From Agromyces sp. H66 (GTDB taxonomy: Bacteria > Actinomycetota > Actinomycetes > Actinomycetales > Microbacteriaceae), in NCBI RefSeq assembly GCF_004959775.1, contig NZ_SJZG01000013.1, positions 1-64,000 of the forward strand: 64,000 nucleotides of DNA, written 5' to 3'. The translations under genes and the position numbers were made by a program. Under the pieces are notes generated by a model. It was given only the letters and a program-made list of their open reading frames with translations, ran no database searches and had not been told where the DNA came from. Shown here piece by piece: positions 8,306 through 16,062 of the stretch (its first letter is position 1; each line of letters starts with the position of its first letter).

Positions 8306-9728
8306 ACCGGGTGGTGGGTAGCGTGAATCGGGTTCGTCCGCCGGGTCGGGGTGTTCGTTGGGGGTCGATGTGTGGTGGTGGGATGAACCAGACGTCGGTG
8401 CGGGTGGCGTGGATGTCCCATCCTTCGCGGTGTATTCCGTGGTGGCAGAACGAGCACAGCATGACCCCGTTCGAAAGGTCGGTGGGGCCGGTGTCGCGTT
8501 CCCACCAGTTGATGTGGTGGGCGTCGACGTAGGCGATGTTCTGGCCACAGGACGCGCAGCCGCCGTCGCGTTCGGCGAGGGCGAGTCGTTGCGCCTTGCT
8601 GAACAGGCGGGCGGCCCTTCCGAGGTCGAGGGGGAGGCTGTCGCCGCCGAAGACGGCGGGGATGAGTTCGGCGTCGGCGGACATGCGGCGGGCGGTGGCG
8701 GCAGAGATGGGTTGGTCGATGCCGTCGATGCGGGCGTGCCCGAGGCCGTCGATGAGGGTGTCGTGGTCGAGGCGGACCACGACCGTGGTCTTCGCGAGCG
8801 GGGTGAGGGTCTGCTCGCAGCCCAAGGAGTGCCGGGCGATGGCGGCGAGCGCGTCGGCCTGGATCTGCGGGATCGTGCGCGGGTCGTCGACGACCGGACC
8901 TTGATCGCTGCCGACCGGTGTGGCGCCGCCGCCGACCGGGACGGCGGCGCCGGCGCCCCGCTCTCGGCGGCGCAGCACGTCGCCCACGAGCGCCTCGATC
9001 GCGGTCTTGATGGGCGCGGCGGTCTCGGGATCGAGGCGCGCCCGCAAATGCACCATGCCCGCAGCGTCTTCGCGCATCGTGAGCATGCGTTCGCCGCGGA
9101 GCAGTTCTTCGCGTGGTTCGACGCCGTCCTGGTCGAGCCTCGCCTCGGCTTCACGCACCCCGCGGAGGAGCAGGTCGAGCGGCACCCGCCCGGCGAGGTC
9201 GGCGAGGACCTGCTCGGTGGTGTCGGCCAGCCCAGGATCGGCACGCACCCGCACCCGGTCGAGCATCCCGGTGATCGCGGAGGCCGCGTCCACACCGATG
9301 CGCCCGGATTCGAGGGCGGCGGCGACGTGCGGATACCGGGCCGGCAACCGGTCACCGCCGAACGACTGCCGCCCGGCGGTCGCGGTGCCGACCGCGATCA
9401 GCTTCGCCGCATCAGATCGAGACGCCCCGGTCGAGGCGGCGATCATCCGCACCGGGTTGTGGAACCCCTGCACCCGAGCCAGGCTCGACTCACCCGACTC
9501 CCGGCTCGACCGGGTCGACACCTCGGCGGCGACGCGGGCGAGCAGCGCCTCGGCATCACGTCGCACCCGCGCGAGCGCGTCCGTCACCCGAACCAGGCCC
9601 GCATCGCTCATCTGCTCGACCTCGACCTGCGTCACCCCGCCGATCGCACCGAACGCCGGCATCGCCCCGGCCCACGCCGCACGCAACGCCGCGACATCAC
9701 GCTCGAGGGAGTGCAGGGGCTGTTCCAT
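8295..9728 (-). CDS. DUF222 protein with C-terminal HNH nuclease domain
   Basis: A 477-residue protein of the actinobacterial 13E12 family. The N-terminal DUF222 region is helical (about residues 10-330). The C-terminal HNH domain (about 385-440) contains a CASCG zinc-type pair, the catalytic VDAHHINWWERD block and a second pair in LCSFCHHGIH. It is a predicted metal-dependent DNA nuclease; family members are multicopy and their targets are unknown. ATG at 9728 has GGATGGAG nearby; a longer frame to 9965 adds an unrelated tail. Its 5' end and upstream region duplicate the left edge of the window. Confidence 0.88.
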   Translation of the reverse strand: MEQPLHSLERDVAALRAAWAGAMPAFGAIGGVTQVEVEQMSDAGLVRVTDALARVRRDAEALLARVAAEVSTRSSRESGESSLARVQGFHNPVRMIAASTGASRSDAAKLIAVGTATAGRQSFGGDRLPARYPHVAAALESGRIGVDAASAITGMLDRVRVRADPGLADTTEQVLADLAGRVPLDLLLRGVREAEARLDQDGVEPREELLRGERMLTMREDAAGMVHLRARLDPETAAPIKTAIEALVGDVLRRRERGAGAAVPVGGGATPVGSDQGPVVDDPRTIPQIQADALAAIARHSLGCEQTLTPLAKTTVVVRLDHDTLIDGLGHARIDGIDQPISAATARRMSADAELIPAVFGGDSLPLDLGRAARLFSKAQRLALAERDGGCASCGQNIAYVDAHHINWWERDTGPTDLSNGVMLCSFCHHGIHREGWDIHATRTDVWFIPPPHIDPQRTPRPGGRTRFTLPTTRSAA

Positions 9729-9838
9729 GACTCCATCCTGCACCGACCCACCGACATTCGATCCGCACGGAAAGCGCCACTGATCAGGTAAATGTCCCGT
9801 GGAAAACTCCGGCCGCGGCGTCCCTGTGGAGGACAAGT
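9341..9838. repeat. Long direct repeat, copy 2 (partner at 1-501)
   Basis: Second copy of the DUF222 5' end and its upstream region. It shares the start context and the promoter-side blocks CCACTGATCAGG and GTGGAGGACAAGT with copy 1. The rest of the intergenic stretch to 10015 shows no gene. Confidence 0.85.
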
Positions 9839-10015
9839 GACGATGGATCCGCCGAGATGGCCGCCCTTGGGTCGAACCTCGAGGCGTTCCTCGATCTCGT
9901 TCACGTCCTGGTGCCGGCTCGGCTGGAGAGCACGCTCGCTGCGGGCCGAGGTCGAGTGACTCCATTTCCGGTCACTCGACCACTACTTCGGTCACCAGTT
10001 GTCTAGCGGCCCTGT

Positions 10016-10387
10016 TCATCGAAGGTCGACGCCGTACGCCGCGAAGTGCGGATCCGCGGTGAGCACCGTGAGCTGCTCCGCGATCGCCTGGGCGATGAGC
10101 ATTCGGTCGAACGGGTCGCGATGATGCCATGGCAGGGATCGGAGCACCTCGGCGTGGCGCGACTCGAACGTCAGCTCGTCGAAGCCGCCGGCTTCGAGCG
10201 TCGGCAGCAGGTCGTCGGGCGCATCGAGCTTGCCGAGCGAGGTCTTGATCGCGATCTCGGCGACCGTCATCGCCGAAACCAGTACGATGTTCGACGCGTC
10301 GGCGATGAGGGCGCGATGGTCGTCGCCGAGCCGTCGGTCGTCGGCGAGCCACCAGAGCAGGACCTGGGTGTCGAGCAGCAGCCTCAT
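10016..10387 (-). CDS. vapC: PIN-domain toxin (VapC type), second module
   Basis: A 123-residue PIN protein starting MRLLLDTQVLLWWLAD, a common subgroup start. Acidic active-site candidates are Asp6, Glu45 (VAEIAIKTSLGKL), Asp91 (DPFDRMLIAQA) and the Asp in LTADPHF. It is predicted to be an RNase inhibited by the partner encoded upstream. The start overlaps the antitoxin stop as ATGA (10384-10387). Confidence 0.9.
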   Translation of the reverse strand: MRLLLDTQVLLWWLADDRRLGDDHRALIADASNIVLVSAMTVAEIAIKTSLGKLDAPDDLLPTLEAGGFDELTFESRHAEVLRSLPWHHRDPFDRMLIAQAIAEQLTVLTADPHFAAYGVDLR

Positions 10388-10629
10388 TCGTCGAACCAGG
10401 CCGCCGCGTCATCCGCCGTGAACGCGTCGAAATCGGGCGCGATGGCGATTCGTCCCTTCCAGGCGCCCGGCTGCCGCGTCGAACGTTCGGGTGCGAACGG
10501 CACGAGTCTCGCGACCGGGCGCCCGCTGCGACTGATGACGATGCGCTCGCCTCCTTCGACGCGCGCGATCAGCCGCGAGAACTCGGTCTTCGCCTGGTAG
10601 ATGTTGACGCTCTCTTCACCCGTCGCCAT
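10384..10629 (-). CDS. vapB: Phd/YefM-type antitoxin, second module
   Basis: An 81-residue antitoxin: VNIYQAKTEFSRLIARVEGGE, then IVISRSGRPVARLVPF, the Phd/YefM DNA-binding fold, with an acidic tail (DFDAFTADDAAAWFDE) for toxin binding. ATG at 10629 is chosen because the conserved fold starts there. The longer frame adds residues that belong to the sequence upstream of the repeat pair at 10641. Translationally coupled to the PIN toxin. Confidence 0.88.
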   Translation of the reverse strand: MATGEESVNIYQAKTEFSRLIARVEGGERIVISRSGRPVARLVPFAPERSTRQPGAWKGRIAIAPDFDAFTADDAAAWFDE

Positions 10630-10640
10630 ATCTCCATCGT

Positions 10641-10658
10641 ACTTGACCAGACTTGACC
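10641..10658. promoter_or_regulatory. Paired ACTTGACC operator candidate
   Basis: ACTTGACC at 10641-10648 is repeated at 10651-10658, a 10-base step that puts both copies on the same face of the helix. It lies 12 bases upstream of the antitoxin start and overlaps the stop of the next upstream gene. A direct-repeat binding site for the antitoxin is the simplest reading. Confidence 0.5.
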
Positions 10659-11188
10659 TAGCCAACGGTGGGATCGTCCGCAACGCCGAACTCGTTCCTG
10701 AACCCGAACCGATCCTCCGGCTTCGTGGCACGTCGCCAGCCGTCGTATTGGGGCGGTCGCGTGATCTCGAACTTCGGCAGGTCGGGCTGGTAGTAGTCGC
10801 GGAAGCTGTGCATCGGCCCAGTCGAGTGCCAACTCGTCGGATCGAGTTGGTAGTGACCGATGTGATGGATGCCGCGGCTCTCGCTCACTCGCTCGAGCTC
10901 GCTCGTGATCGAGTTTCCGTCGTCGTCGGCCCACCAGTCGTGTGTGTCGAGTTCGGCAACCTGCTCGATCGTCGCGAAGTACCGGATGTAGTCCTCGTCG
11001 ACCAGGTCGACGATCTGCTCGGCGCTGGTGGAGAGGTCGCCGTTGAACCGCTCGGTGACGACCCGCGTGAAGTAGTAGCCGAGGTCGCGATCCATGCCCA
11101 CGACGAACAGGCGCCGGGACCTCGGGTCGCTCCAGTTCATGCGCGCCGAGGTGAGTTGAACGAAGTCCCAGCCGGAATCGATGATCAT
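10658..11188 (-). CDS. Hypothetical protein, 176 aa
   Basis: An acidic, aromatic-rich soluble protein (RLFVVGMDRDLGYYFTRVV, ERFNGDLSTSAEQIVDLVDEDY, HDWWADDDGN). No known catalytic motif, signal peptide or membrane segment was recognised. Composition and uninterrupted coding statistics support a real gene. It ends at the repeat pair upstream of vapB, so it may share transcription with that module. Start ATG at 11188; ATG at 11140 is an alternative. The 11189-11318 gap holds no gene. Confidence 0.6.
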   Translation of the reverse strand: MIIDSGWDFVQLTSARMNWSDPRSRRLFVVGMDRDLGYYFTRVVTERFNGDLSTSAEQIVDLVDEDYIRYFATIEQVAELDTHDWWADDDGNSITSELERVSESRGIHHIGHYQLDPTSWHSTGPMHSFRDYYQPDLPKFEITRPPQYDGWRRATKPEDRFGFRNEFGVADDPTVG

Positions 11189-11318
11189 GCGTCGACCGTA
11201 CGGTCGAGGCGCACCAGGGGGACGGGCCGACCGACGTCGGGGGAGCTACTCGGAGGGCTGCGGCGATGGGGAGGACGAGTGCGCAACGGGAGGATGTCCC
11301 CTTGTCCGGGGTCGCCGG

Positions 11319-11720
11319 TCAGTTGAACAGTTCGACCCGGCAACCGACCCCCGGTGCGCGTGCGAGTCGCGCGTCGCGGGTGAGCAGCGTTGCGTCGACG
11401 AGTTCGGCCAGTGCGACATACGCGGCGTCGTAGCTCGAGAGGTTCGCCCTGAGGCTCCAGGCGCGTGCAGAGATCGTCGCCCAGTCCCAGACTTCGACCG
11501 CCAGGGCGCTGAAATCGTCGAATGCCTGCTCGGCGTCGGCCGCGCTGAGACGGCCGGCGAGGCTGAGCCGTCGCAACACGTTGGCGACCTCGTAGGGCAA
11601 CACGCTCGGTGCGATGAGCTGCGCGCCGCTCACGAGCTCGTGCTCGCCCGCCTCCGCGTCGAGCAGCAGGGCGGTCATGGAGGATGCGTCGACGACGAGC
11701 TGCCGTGGCTGCGACCTCAT
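11319..11720 (-). CDS. vapC: PIN-domain toxin, third module
   Basis: A 133-residue PIN protein of the subgroup starting LVVDASSMTALLL. Catalytic acids are likely Asp11, Glu44 (LPYEVANVLRR), Asp98 (SSYDAAYVALAE) and the later Asp in LLTRDARLA. It follows its antitoxin by four bases. RNase toxin by family; target unknown. Confidence 0.9.
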   Translation of the reverse strand: MRSQPRQLVVDASSMTALLLDAEAGEHELVSGAQLIAPSVLPYEVANVLRRLSLAGRLSAADAEQAFDDFSALAVEVWDWATISARAWSLRANLSSYDAAYVALAELVDATLLTRDARLARAPGVGCRVELFN

Positions 11721-11724
11721 CGAA

Positions 11725-11958
11725 TCAGCGCCGGTCTGCGTCGCGCGCGTCGAGGATCTCTGCGGTCGTGACTCGTGGATAGCCGCGCGCGTGCTCTCGG
11801 AGGCGCGCGAGGGTGTCGTCGGGCGACGGCGTGCTCGCGATGCGGGCGAGCTCGGCGGTCAGGTACTCCTGCAGCGATCGGCCGGAGCGCTTGGCGCGTG
11901 CCGCGAGTTCGTCCCGCACGTCGTCGGGAACGGCGCGAATCGTGATGTTCACCGGCAT
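11725..11958 (-). CDS. Ribbon-helix-helix antitoxin (FitA-like), third module
   Basis: A 77-residue protein: VNITIRAVPDDVRDELAARAKRSGRSLQEYLTAEL is a typical FitA/CopG ribbon-helix-helix unit (the strand NITIRAV contacts DNA), followed by an acidic toxin-binding tail. I chose ATG at 11958, where the ribbon begins, over the frame start at 12045, because an 18-base perfect palindrome at 11985-12002 would otherwise lie inside the gene. Confidence 0.85.
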   Translation of the reverse strand: MPVNITIRAVPDDVRDELAARAKRSGRSLQEYLTAELARIASTPSPDDTLARLREHARGYPRVTTAEILDARDADRR

Positions 11959-11984
11959 CCCTTCACGGTACCGCAAGATGCTTG

Positions 11985-12002
11985 CAGAGTGCATGCACTC
12001 TG
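11985..12002. promoter_or_regulatory. Perfect 18-base palindrome, likely antitoxin operator
   Basis: CAGAGTGCATGCACTCTG is an exact palindrome 27 bases upstream of the FitA-like antitoxin start. Ribbon-helix-helix antitoxins bind such palindromes to repress their own operon. The function is inferred from symmetry and position. Confidence 0.65.
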
Positions 12003-12131
12003 GAGGACCAGTCGAGGAGCCTGCGGCGCTCGGGACATCCGCCATTGACCACCCTCGCGCGCACCCGCTAGTGTTCGAAGGCTGCGCACCCGCGCAGCGA
12101 CCCCGGTGACCTGCACGAGGAAGGACGAGCC

Positions 12132-12236
12132 GTGTATCTGCAGCGCACGAATCGACCGTCCTTCATCGAGCCCGCGAAGCGCCGCCAGCGCGAAAGCATT
12201 CGCGATCTCGAGCAGGTTCTCGACCCGGCACACTGA
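12132..12236 (+). CDS. Small 34-aa basic protein upstream of rtcB
   Basis: A GTG-initiated frame of 34 codons beginning VYLQRTNRPSFIEP and ending DLEQVLDPAH, rich in Arg. A GAGGAAGG ribosome site is well placed five to eight bases before the GTG. It is too short for statistics alone, but the ribosome site and position 130 bases before rtcB support it. No family recognised. Confidence 0.45.
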   Translation: MYLQRTNRPSFIEPAKRRQRESIRDLEQVLDPAH

Positions 12237-12366
12237 CGCCCCGCGGCATCCGCTGCGTTTCCCGTCATCCCGTGCCGTCGAGGCCCGGGGTGATTTCCTG
12301 TCTGCGCGCGACGGGAGCCCTCGGGCTCCGCGATCATCACGCAACGCAAGCAGACAGGAAAGGACC

Positions 12367-13532
12367 ATGGAGAAGCTCTCCTCACGGCTCGTCTCGTGGG
12401 CGAGCCTGATCGACGAGAAGACCGTCGAGCAGGCCCGCACGTCGTCGACGATGCCGTTCATCTACCCGCACCTCGCGCTGATGCCCGACGCGCACCTGGG
12501 GCTCGGCGCCACGGTGGGGTCGGTGATCCCGACGCTCGGCGCGATCATGCCGGCGGCCGTCGGCGTCGACATCGGCTGCGGCATGATCGCCGTGAAGACG
12601 CAGTTCGCGGCATCCGACCTGCCGGGCGACCGGCGCACGGTGCGCGAGCAGATCGAGCGGGCCATCCCGCTGTCGGCCGGCAAGGCGAACCGCAAGATCG
12701 TCGCGACTGCCGAGCCACGGGTGGCCGAACTCGAGGCCCTCGCCGAGGCGAAGGGATTCGACCCGGCGCGGCACGCGGGCAACTGGCGCGAGCAGCTCGG
12801 ATCGCTCGGCAGCGGCAACCACTTCATCGAGGTGTCGCTCGACGAGACGGATGCGGTGTGGCTGTTCCTGCATCGGGGAGCCGGGGCGTGGGCAACAAGA
12901 TCGCCCAGCACCACATCACGGTCGCGCAGGGGCTCGCCCGCAAGTGGTGGATCGACCTGCCCGACAAGGATCTCGCGTACCTCGTCGAGGGCACGCCCGA
13001 GTTCACGCGCTACATCGCCGAACTGCGGTGGGGGCAGCACTTCGCGCTGCTCAACCGCGAGGAGATGATGGGCCGGGTCATCCGGCAGGTGTCGGAGTGG
13101 GTCGGCGAGCCGGTGCAGGAGCGGGAGCGGATCAACTGCCACCACAACTTCACCGAGAGCGAGGTGCACTTCGGCAAGCGGGTGTGGGTGTCGCGGAAGG
13201 GTGCGATCCAGGCCGACGCGGGTCGGCCGGGGCTCATCCCGGGTTCGATGGGCACGGCGTCGTACGTGGTCGAGGGGCTGGGGCATCCGATGTCGCTGAA
13301 CTCGTCACCGCACGGCGCGGGACGGTCGTACTCGCGGTCTGCGGCTCGGCGGGAGTTCACGCACGAGCAGCTGCGGGAGGCGATGTCGGGGATCGAGTTC
13401 CGCGACACCGACGCGTTCGTCGACGAGATTCCGCAGGCCTACAAGCCGATCGACCGGGTGATGGCGGATGCCGCGTCGCTCGTGTCGGTGCGGCACACGC
13501 TGCGGCAGATCGTGAACGTGAAGGGCGATTGA
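12367..13532 (+). pseudogene. rtcB: RtcB RNA ligase gene with one frameshift
   Basis: RtcB joins RNA 2',3'-cyclic phosphate or 3'-phosphate ends to 5'-OH ends using GTP and Mn2+, in RNA repair. The first frame carries GVDIGCGM (metal-binding Cys), and GSGNHFIEV. After residue 168 the frame changes. The second frame continues NKIAQHHIT, INCHHNFTE (metal His and Asn), GSMGTASYVV and GAGRSYSR (guanylylated His region). The family reads HSGSRGVGN at the junction; here one T is missing after CAT at 12871-12873. Restored length is 388 residues, normal for the family. With everything else intact, a sequencing error or a very recent mutation is likely. Confidence 0.9.
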
Positions 13533-13553
13533 TCTGCGGCGGTAGGGGGAGCA

Positions 13554-13690
13554 GGGGGTGACGGATGTCGCGGCCCCGCTCGGCTCGGAAGCGGGCGGGC
13601 GCGGGTCGCGGCATCCGCTGGTTCGCCGTGCTTGCTCGGCGTGCCGGGTTCAGGACGCTCGTCCGATCGTGGGGCCTCCTCACGCGGCCG
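13554..13690. repeat. Dispersed intergenic repeat, copy B
   Basis: Same ordered blocks as the element at 8228-8305, with about 60 extra bases between the first and second block. It starts 21 bases after the rtcB stop. No gene is seen in 13533-13926; it holds this element and the 13-base tandem array. Confidence 0.7.
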
Positions 13691-13718
13691 GCCGCGCTGC
13701 GGGCACACGGGCCACCGC

Positions 13719-13795
13719 ACGTCCGCCCGAGACGTCCGCCCGAGACATCCGCCCGGCACGTCCGCCCGAGACGTCCGCCCGAGACATCCGCCGCC
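13719..13795. repeat. 13-bp tandem repeat ACRTCCGCCCGAG, six units
   Basis: Five full 13-base units plus a shortened sixth, of the form ACGTCCGCCCGAG with ACATCCGCCCGGC and similar variants in every third unit. This makes a higher-order 39-base step. The spacing equals that of the unrelated purine array at 545. It lies downstream of the convergent rtcB and regulator genes. It is not a CRISPR array: the units have no spacers. Confidence 0.9.
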
Positions 13796-13926
13796 TCCCT
13801 GACCGCCGACGTCGGACAGCGTGCTCGCGAAGCCGTCGGCGGACATGGACCGGCTCGCTGTCCGTCGGCGTCGACGCGGGCGGGGATGCATCGTGCGGAC
13901 CCGAAACGGGCGTGGCGCGGAGGCGT

Positions 13927-14781
13927 TCAGCGACCCTCGCTCGACGACGTGAACTGCTCCTGCCCGAGCACCCGAAGCAGCGCGAGCTTGTCGGCCGCTT
14001 CGGTGCGGGGGGCGGCGGTGAGGATCAGCAGCGCCTGGGACTGGTCTTCGGTGATCAGCGCCTGGCAGTCGAACTCGATTTCGCCGACCTCGGGGTGGAT
14101 CAGGATCTTGTGGTCTTCGAAGCGCCGAGCGACCTCGTGCCGCTCCCACAACTCGGCGAACTCGGCGCTCTCCTTGAGCAGCGCACGCACCAGTCGGCCG
14201 GCGCGCGACGACGGCCCGCCCAGGCCATAGACGACGCGGAGGCCCGCAACGTGAGCGCGGCCCTGCCGAGGCTGGTCGGCGACCGGGTACACGGCCCGCT
14301 CGGAGGCATCCGTGAACCATCGATAGATACCCGACCTTGCCATGCCCGTGAAGCGGGTGTGATCGCCGAAGAGGGCAGCGGCCAGCCGGTTCTGCACGAG
14401 CGTTTCGCCCAGGCTCGACAGCACGAGCGCGGGGGTGTCGTCGAGTCGGTCGAATACGCGTTGCAGTGCCGGGGCGACGTGCGTGTCGAGCGGCGTGCGA
14501 TTCGGGGCGTTGTGGCCGCTGATGAGGTAGAGGTGGTCGCGCTCGTCGGTCGAGAGGCGGAGCGCCCTGGCGAGCGCGGCGAGCATCTGCTCCGACGGTT
14601 GGGGTCCTCGCCCCTGTTCGAGGCGGGTGTAGTAATCGGCAGACATGCCGGCGAGCTCGGCCACCTCGGTGCGGCGCAATCCGGCGACGCGCCTGCGAGC
14701 CCCCGGACGCAGACCGACGTCTTCGGGCCGTAGGTTCTCGCGCCGGTGGCGGAGGAAGTCGGCGAGCTGTTCGCGGTCCAT
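13927..14781 (-). CDS. XRE-family regulator with MmyB-like ligand domain
   Basis: A 284-residue transcription regulator. The N-terminal HTH covers about residues 10-75 (RRVAGLRRTEVAELAGMSADYYTRLEQGRG), with the usual LRPEDVGL lead-in. The C-terminal MmyB-type ligand-binding domain spans about 105-270 (NRLAAALFGD, RSGIYRWFTD, HPEVGEIEFDCQAL). These regulators usually control an adjacent divergent oxidoreductase gene, and an SDR gene lies divergent at 14997. ATG at 14781 is preceded by GGAAG five bases before it; ATGs at 14790 and 14793 are alternatives. Confidence 0.88.
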   Translation of the reverse strand: MDREQLADFLRHRRENLRPEDVGLRPGARRRVAGLRRTEVAELAGMSADYYTRLEQGRGPQPSEQMLAALARALRLSTDERDHLYLISGHNAPNRTPLDTHVAPALQRVFDRLDDTPALVLSSLGETLVQNRLAAALFGDHTRFTGMARSGIYRWFTDASERAVYPVADQPRQGRAHVAGLRVVYGLGGPSSRAGRLVRALLKESAEFAELWERHEVARRFEDHKILIHPEVGEIEFDCQALITEDQSQALLILTAAPRTEAADKLALLRVLGQEQFTSSSEGR

Positions 14782-14890
14782 GGCTTCCATCATGCGCCGT
14801 GTGGGCGGCCGGAGGGAGGGATCGGGAAACCTACGACAACCGCGTCTCTCGTGTCGCAGCGCGCTTGGGCGCAGCGTCGTGGTGACCCCG

Positions 14891-14972
14891 TCGAACGGGA
14901 GTCGTCTCACGACAGCCATCGAAGGCAACCATCGAACGGCAGCCGTCTCACGGCAGCCATCGAAGGCAACCC
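14891..14972. promoter_or_regulatory. Two 41-bp direct repeats in the regulator/SDR divergent promoter
   Basis: A 41-base unit occurs twice head to tail (14891-14931 and 14932-14972), identical at 37 of 41 positions by eye. The core contains GTCTCACGRCAGCC and ATCGAAGGCAACC, and a third partial start (TCGAA) follows. It occupies the space directly upstream of the SDR gene start, so it may be a regulator-binding site, or a duplication that moved promoter elements. Confidence 0.6.
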
Positions 14973-14996
14973 TCGAATACCGAAAAGGACAACACC

Positions 14997-15740
14997 ATGC
15001 GAATCTCCGGCAACACCATCTTCATCGCCGGCGGCACGTCCGGCATCGGCCTCGCGCTCGCGCAGCGCCTGCAGAACGCCGGCAACACCGTCGTGATCGG
15101 CGGCCGGCGCACCGACGTGCTCGACCGCCTCGCCGCAGAGCACGGCTTCGGCGCCGCCACGATCGACATCAGCGACCCCGCTTCGGTGGTGAGCGCACGC
15201 GACGCGGTGCTCGCCGCCCACCCCGACCTGAACGTGCTCATCGCGATGGCCGGAATCATGGTCGCCGAGGACGTCACGAAGGCCGACTTCCTCGAGGTCG
15301 CCGAGCGCACCATCGACACCAACGTGCTCGGGCCGGTGCGCCTCATCTCCGCGTTCTCCGAGCACCTGCAGGCCCGGCCGGATGCCACGATCGTGACGGT
15401 CTCGTCAGGACTGGCCCACACGCCCCTGCGGCTCACCCCGAGCTACAACGCCTCGAAGGCGTTCATCCACCAGTTCACCGAGAGCATCCGCCTGCAGTTC
15501 GCCGGCACTTCCGTGCAGGTCATCGAGCTCGTCCCGCCCGCTCTTCGCACCGAGCTCATGCCGGGCCAATCGCAGGTGGAGGCGTTCCTCCCGCTCGACG
15601 ACTACGTCGACGAGACCATGTCGCTCCTGGCCAGCCGGCCCGCCGCGACCGAGATCCTCGTCGAGCGAGTCAAGCCGCTGCGCTTCTCCGAGGTGAACGG
15701 CGCCTACGAGCAGGCCATCGCGATGGTGAACTCGCATTGA
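14997..15740 (+). CDS. Short-chain dehydrogenase/reductase (DltE-like)
   Basis: A 247-residue classical SDR. The cofactor motif is GGTSGIG (residues 12-18), the NAG-equivalent is AMAGIM, the active-site Ser is in TVSSGLAH and the catalytic YxxxK is YNASK. It is predicted to be a soluble NAD(P)-dependent oxidoreductase; substrate unknown. It is divergent from an XRE/MmyB-like regulator, the usual pairing in actinobacteria, which suggests induction by the substrate. ATG at 14997 follows AAAAGGAC. Confidence 0.9.
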   Translation: MRISGNTIFIAGGTSGIGLALAQRLQNAGNTVVIGGRRTDVLDRLAAEHGFGAATIDISDPASVVSARDAVLAAHPDLNVLIAMAGIMVAEDVTKADFLEVAERTIDTNVLGPVRLISAFSEHLQARPDATIVTVSSGLAHTPLRLTPSYNASKAFIHQFTESIRLQFAGTSVQVIELVPPALRTELMPGQSQVEAFLPLDDYVDETMSLLASRPAATEILVERVKPLRFSEVNGAYEQAIAMVNSH

Positions 15741-16062
15741 CGGATGCCTCAGGCTCGACGTCATGGCCTCGCGCGTGAGCAGGGTGACGGAGCGTTCCTC
15801 GTGTCTGGTTGGCGTGCCGATCCGCTCAGGTCGAACTCGCCTCAAGCCGGGGCGGCGGCTGACTCCTCCCTGACGATCATGTCGGGAGTGTCTCGCGCTG
15901 ATATCGCCCGAATCGCTGCACATCGAGCACTCGTCGGCGAGACGGTGCGGCCGTGTCGATCCGGCCGCTTCTCGTTCGACGCATGGGTAGAAGCATCCGT
16001 CGAGGCATCGGCCTCACGAAGCATCCGCGCATCCACTCACGCGAACTCGAAGGAGCAGGCCA
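15741..16062. other. Intergenic stretch, no gene recognised
   Basis: About 320 bases between the SDR stop and the MFS start. Open frames on either strand have no recognisable family. A GCTGATATCGCC block at about 15897 also occurs near 19007, next to the palindrome of an unrelated operon; this may be chance. Confidence 0.6.

Noticed and set aside
8358..9791. A 477-codon plus-strand frame opposite the DUF222-HNH gene
   Set aside because: The minus strand encodes the recognisable DUF222 and HNH domains; the plus-strand frame is a shadow.
13719..13795. Possible CRISPR array
   Set aside because: Units are 13 bases and contiguous, with no spacers and no cas genes nearby.
15897..15909. Shared GCTGATATCGCC with the operator region at 19007
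   Set aside because: Only 12 bases, no inverted arms at the first site and no TA genes there; likely chance.
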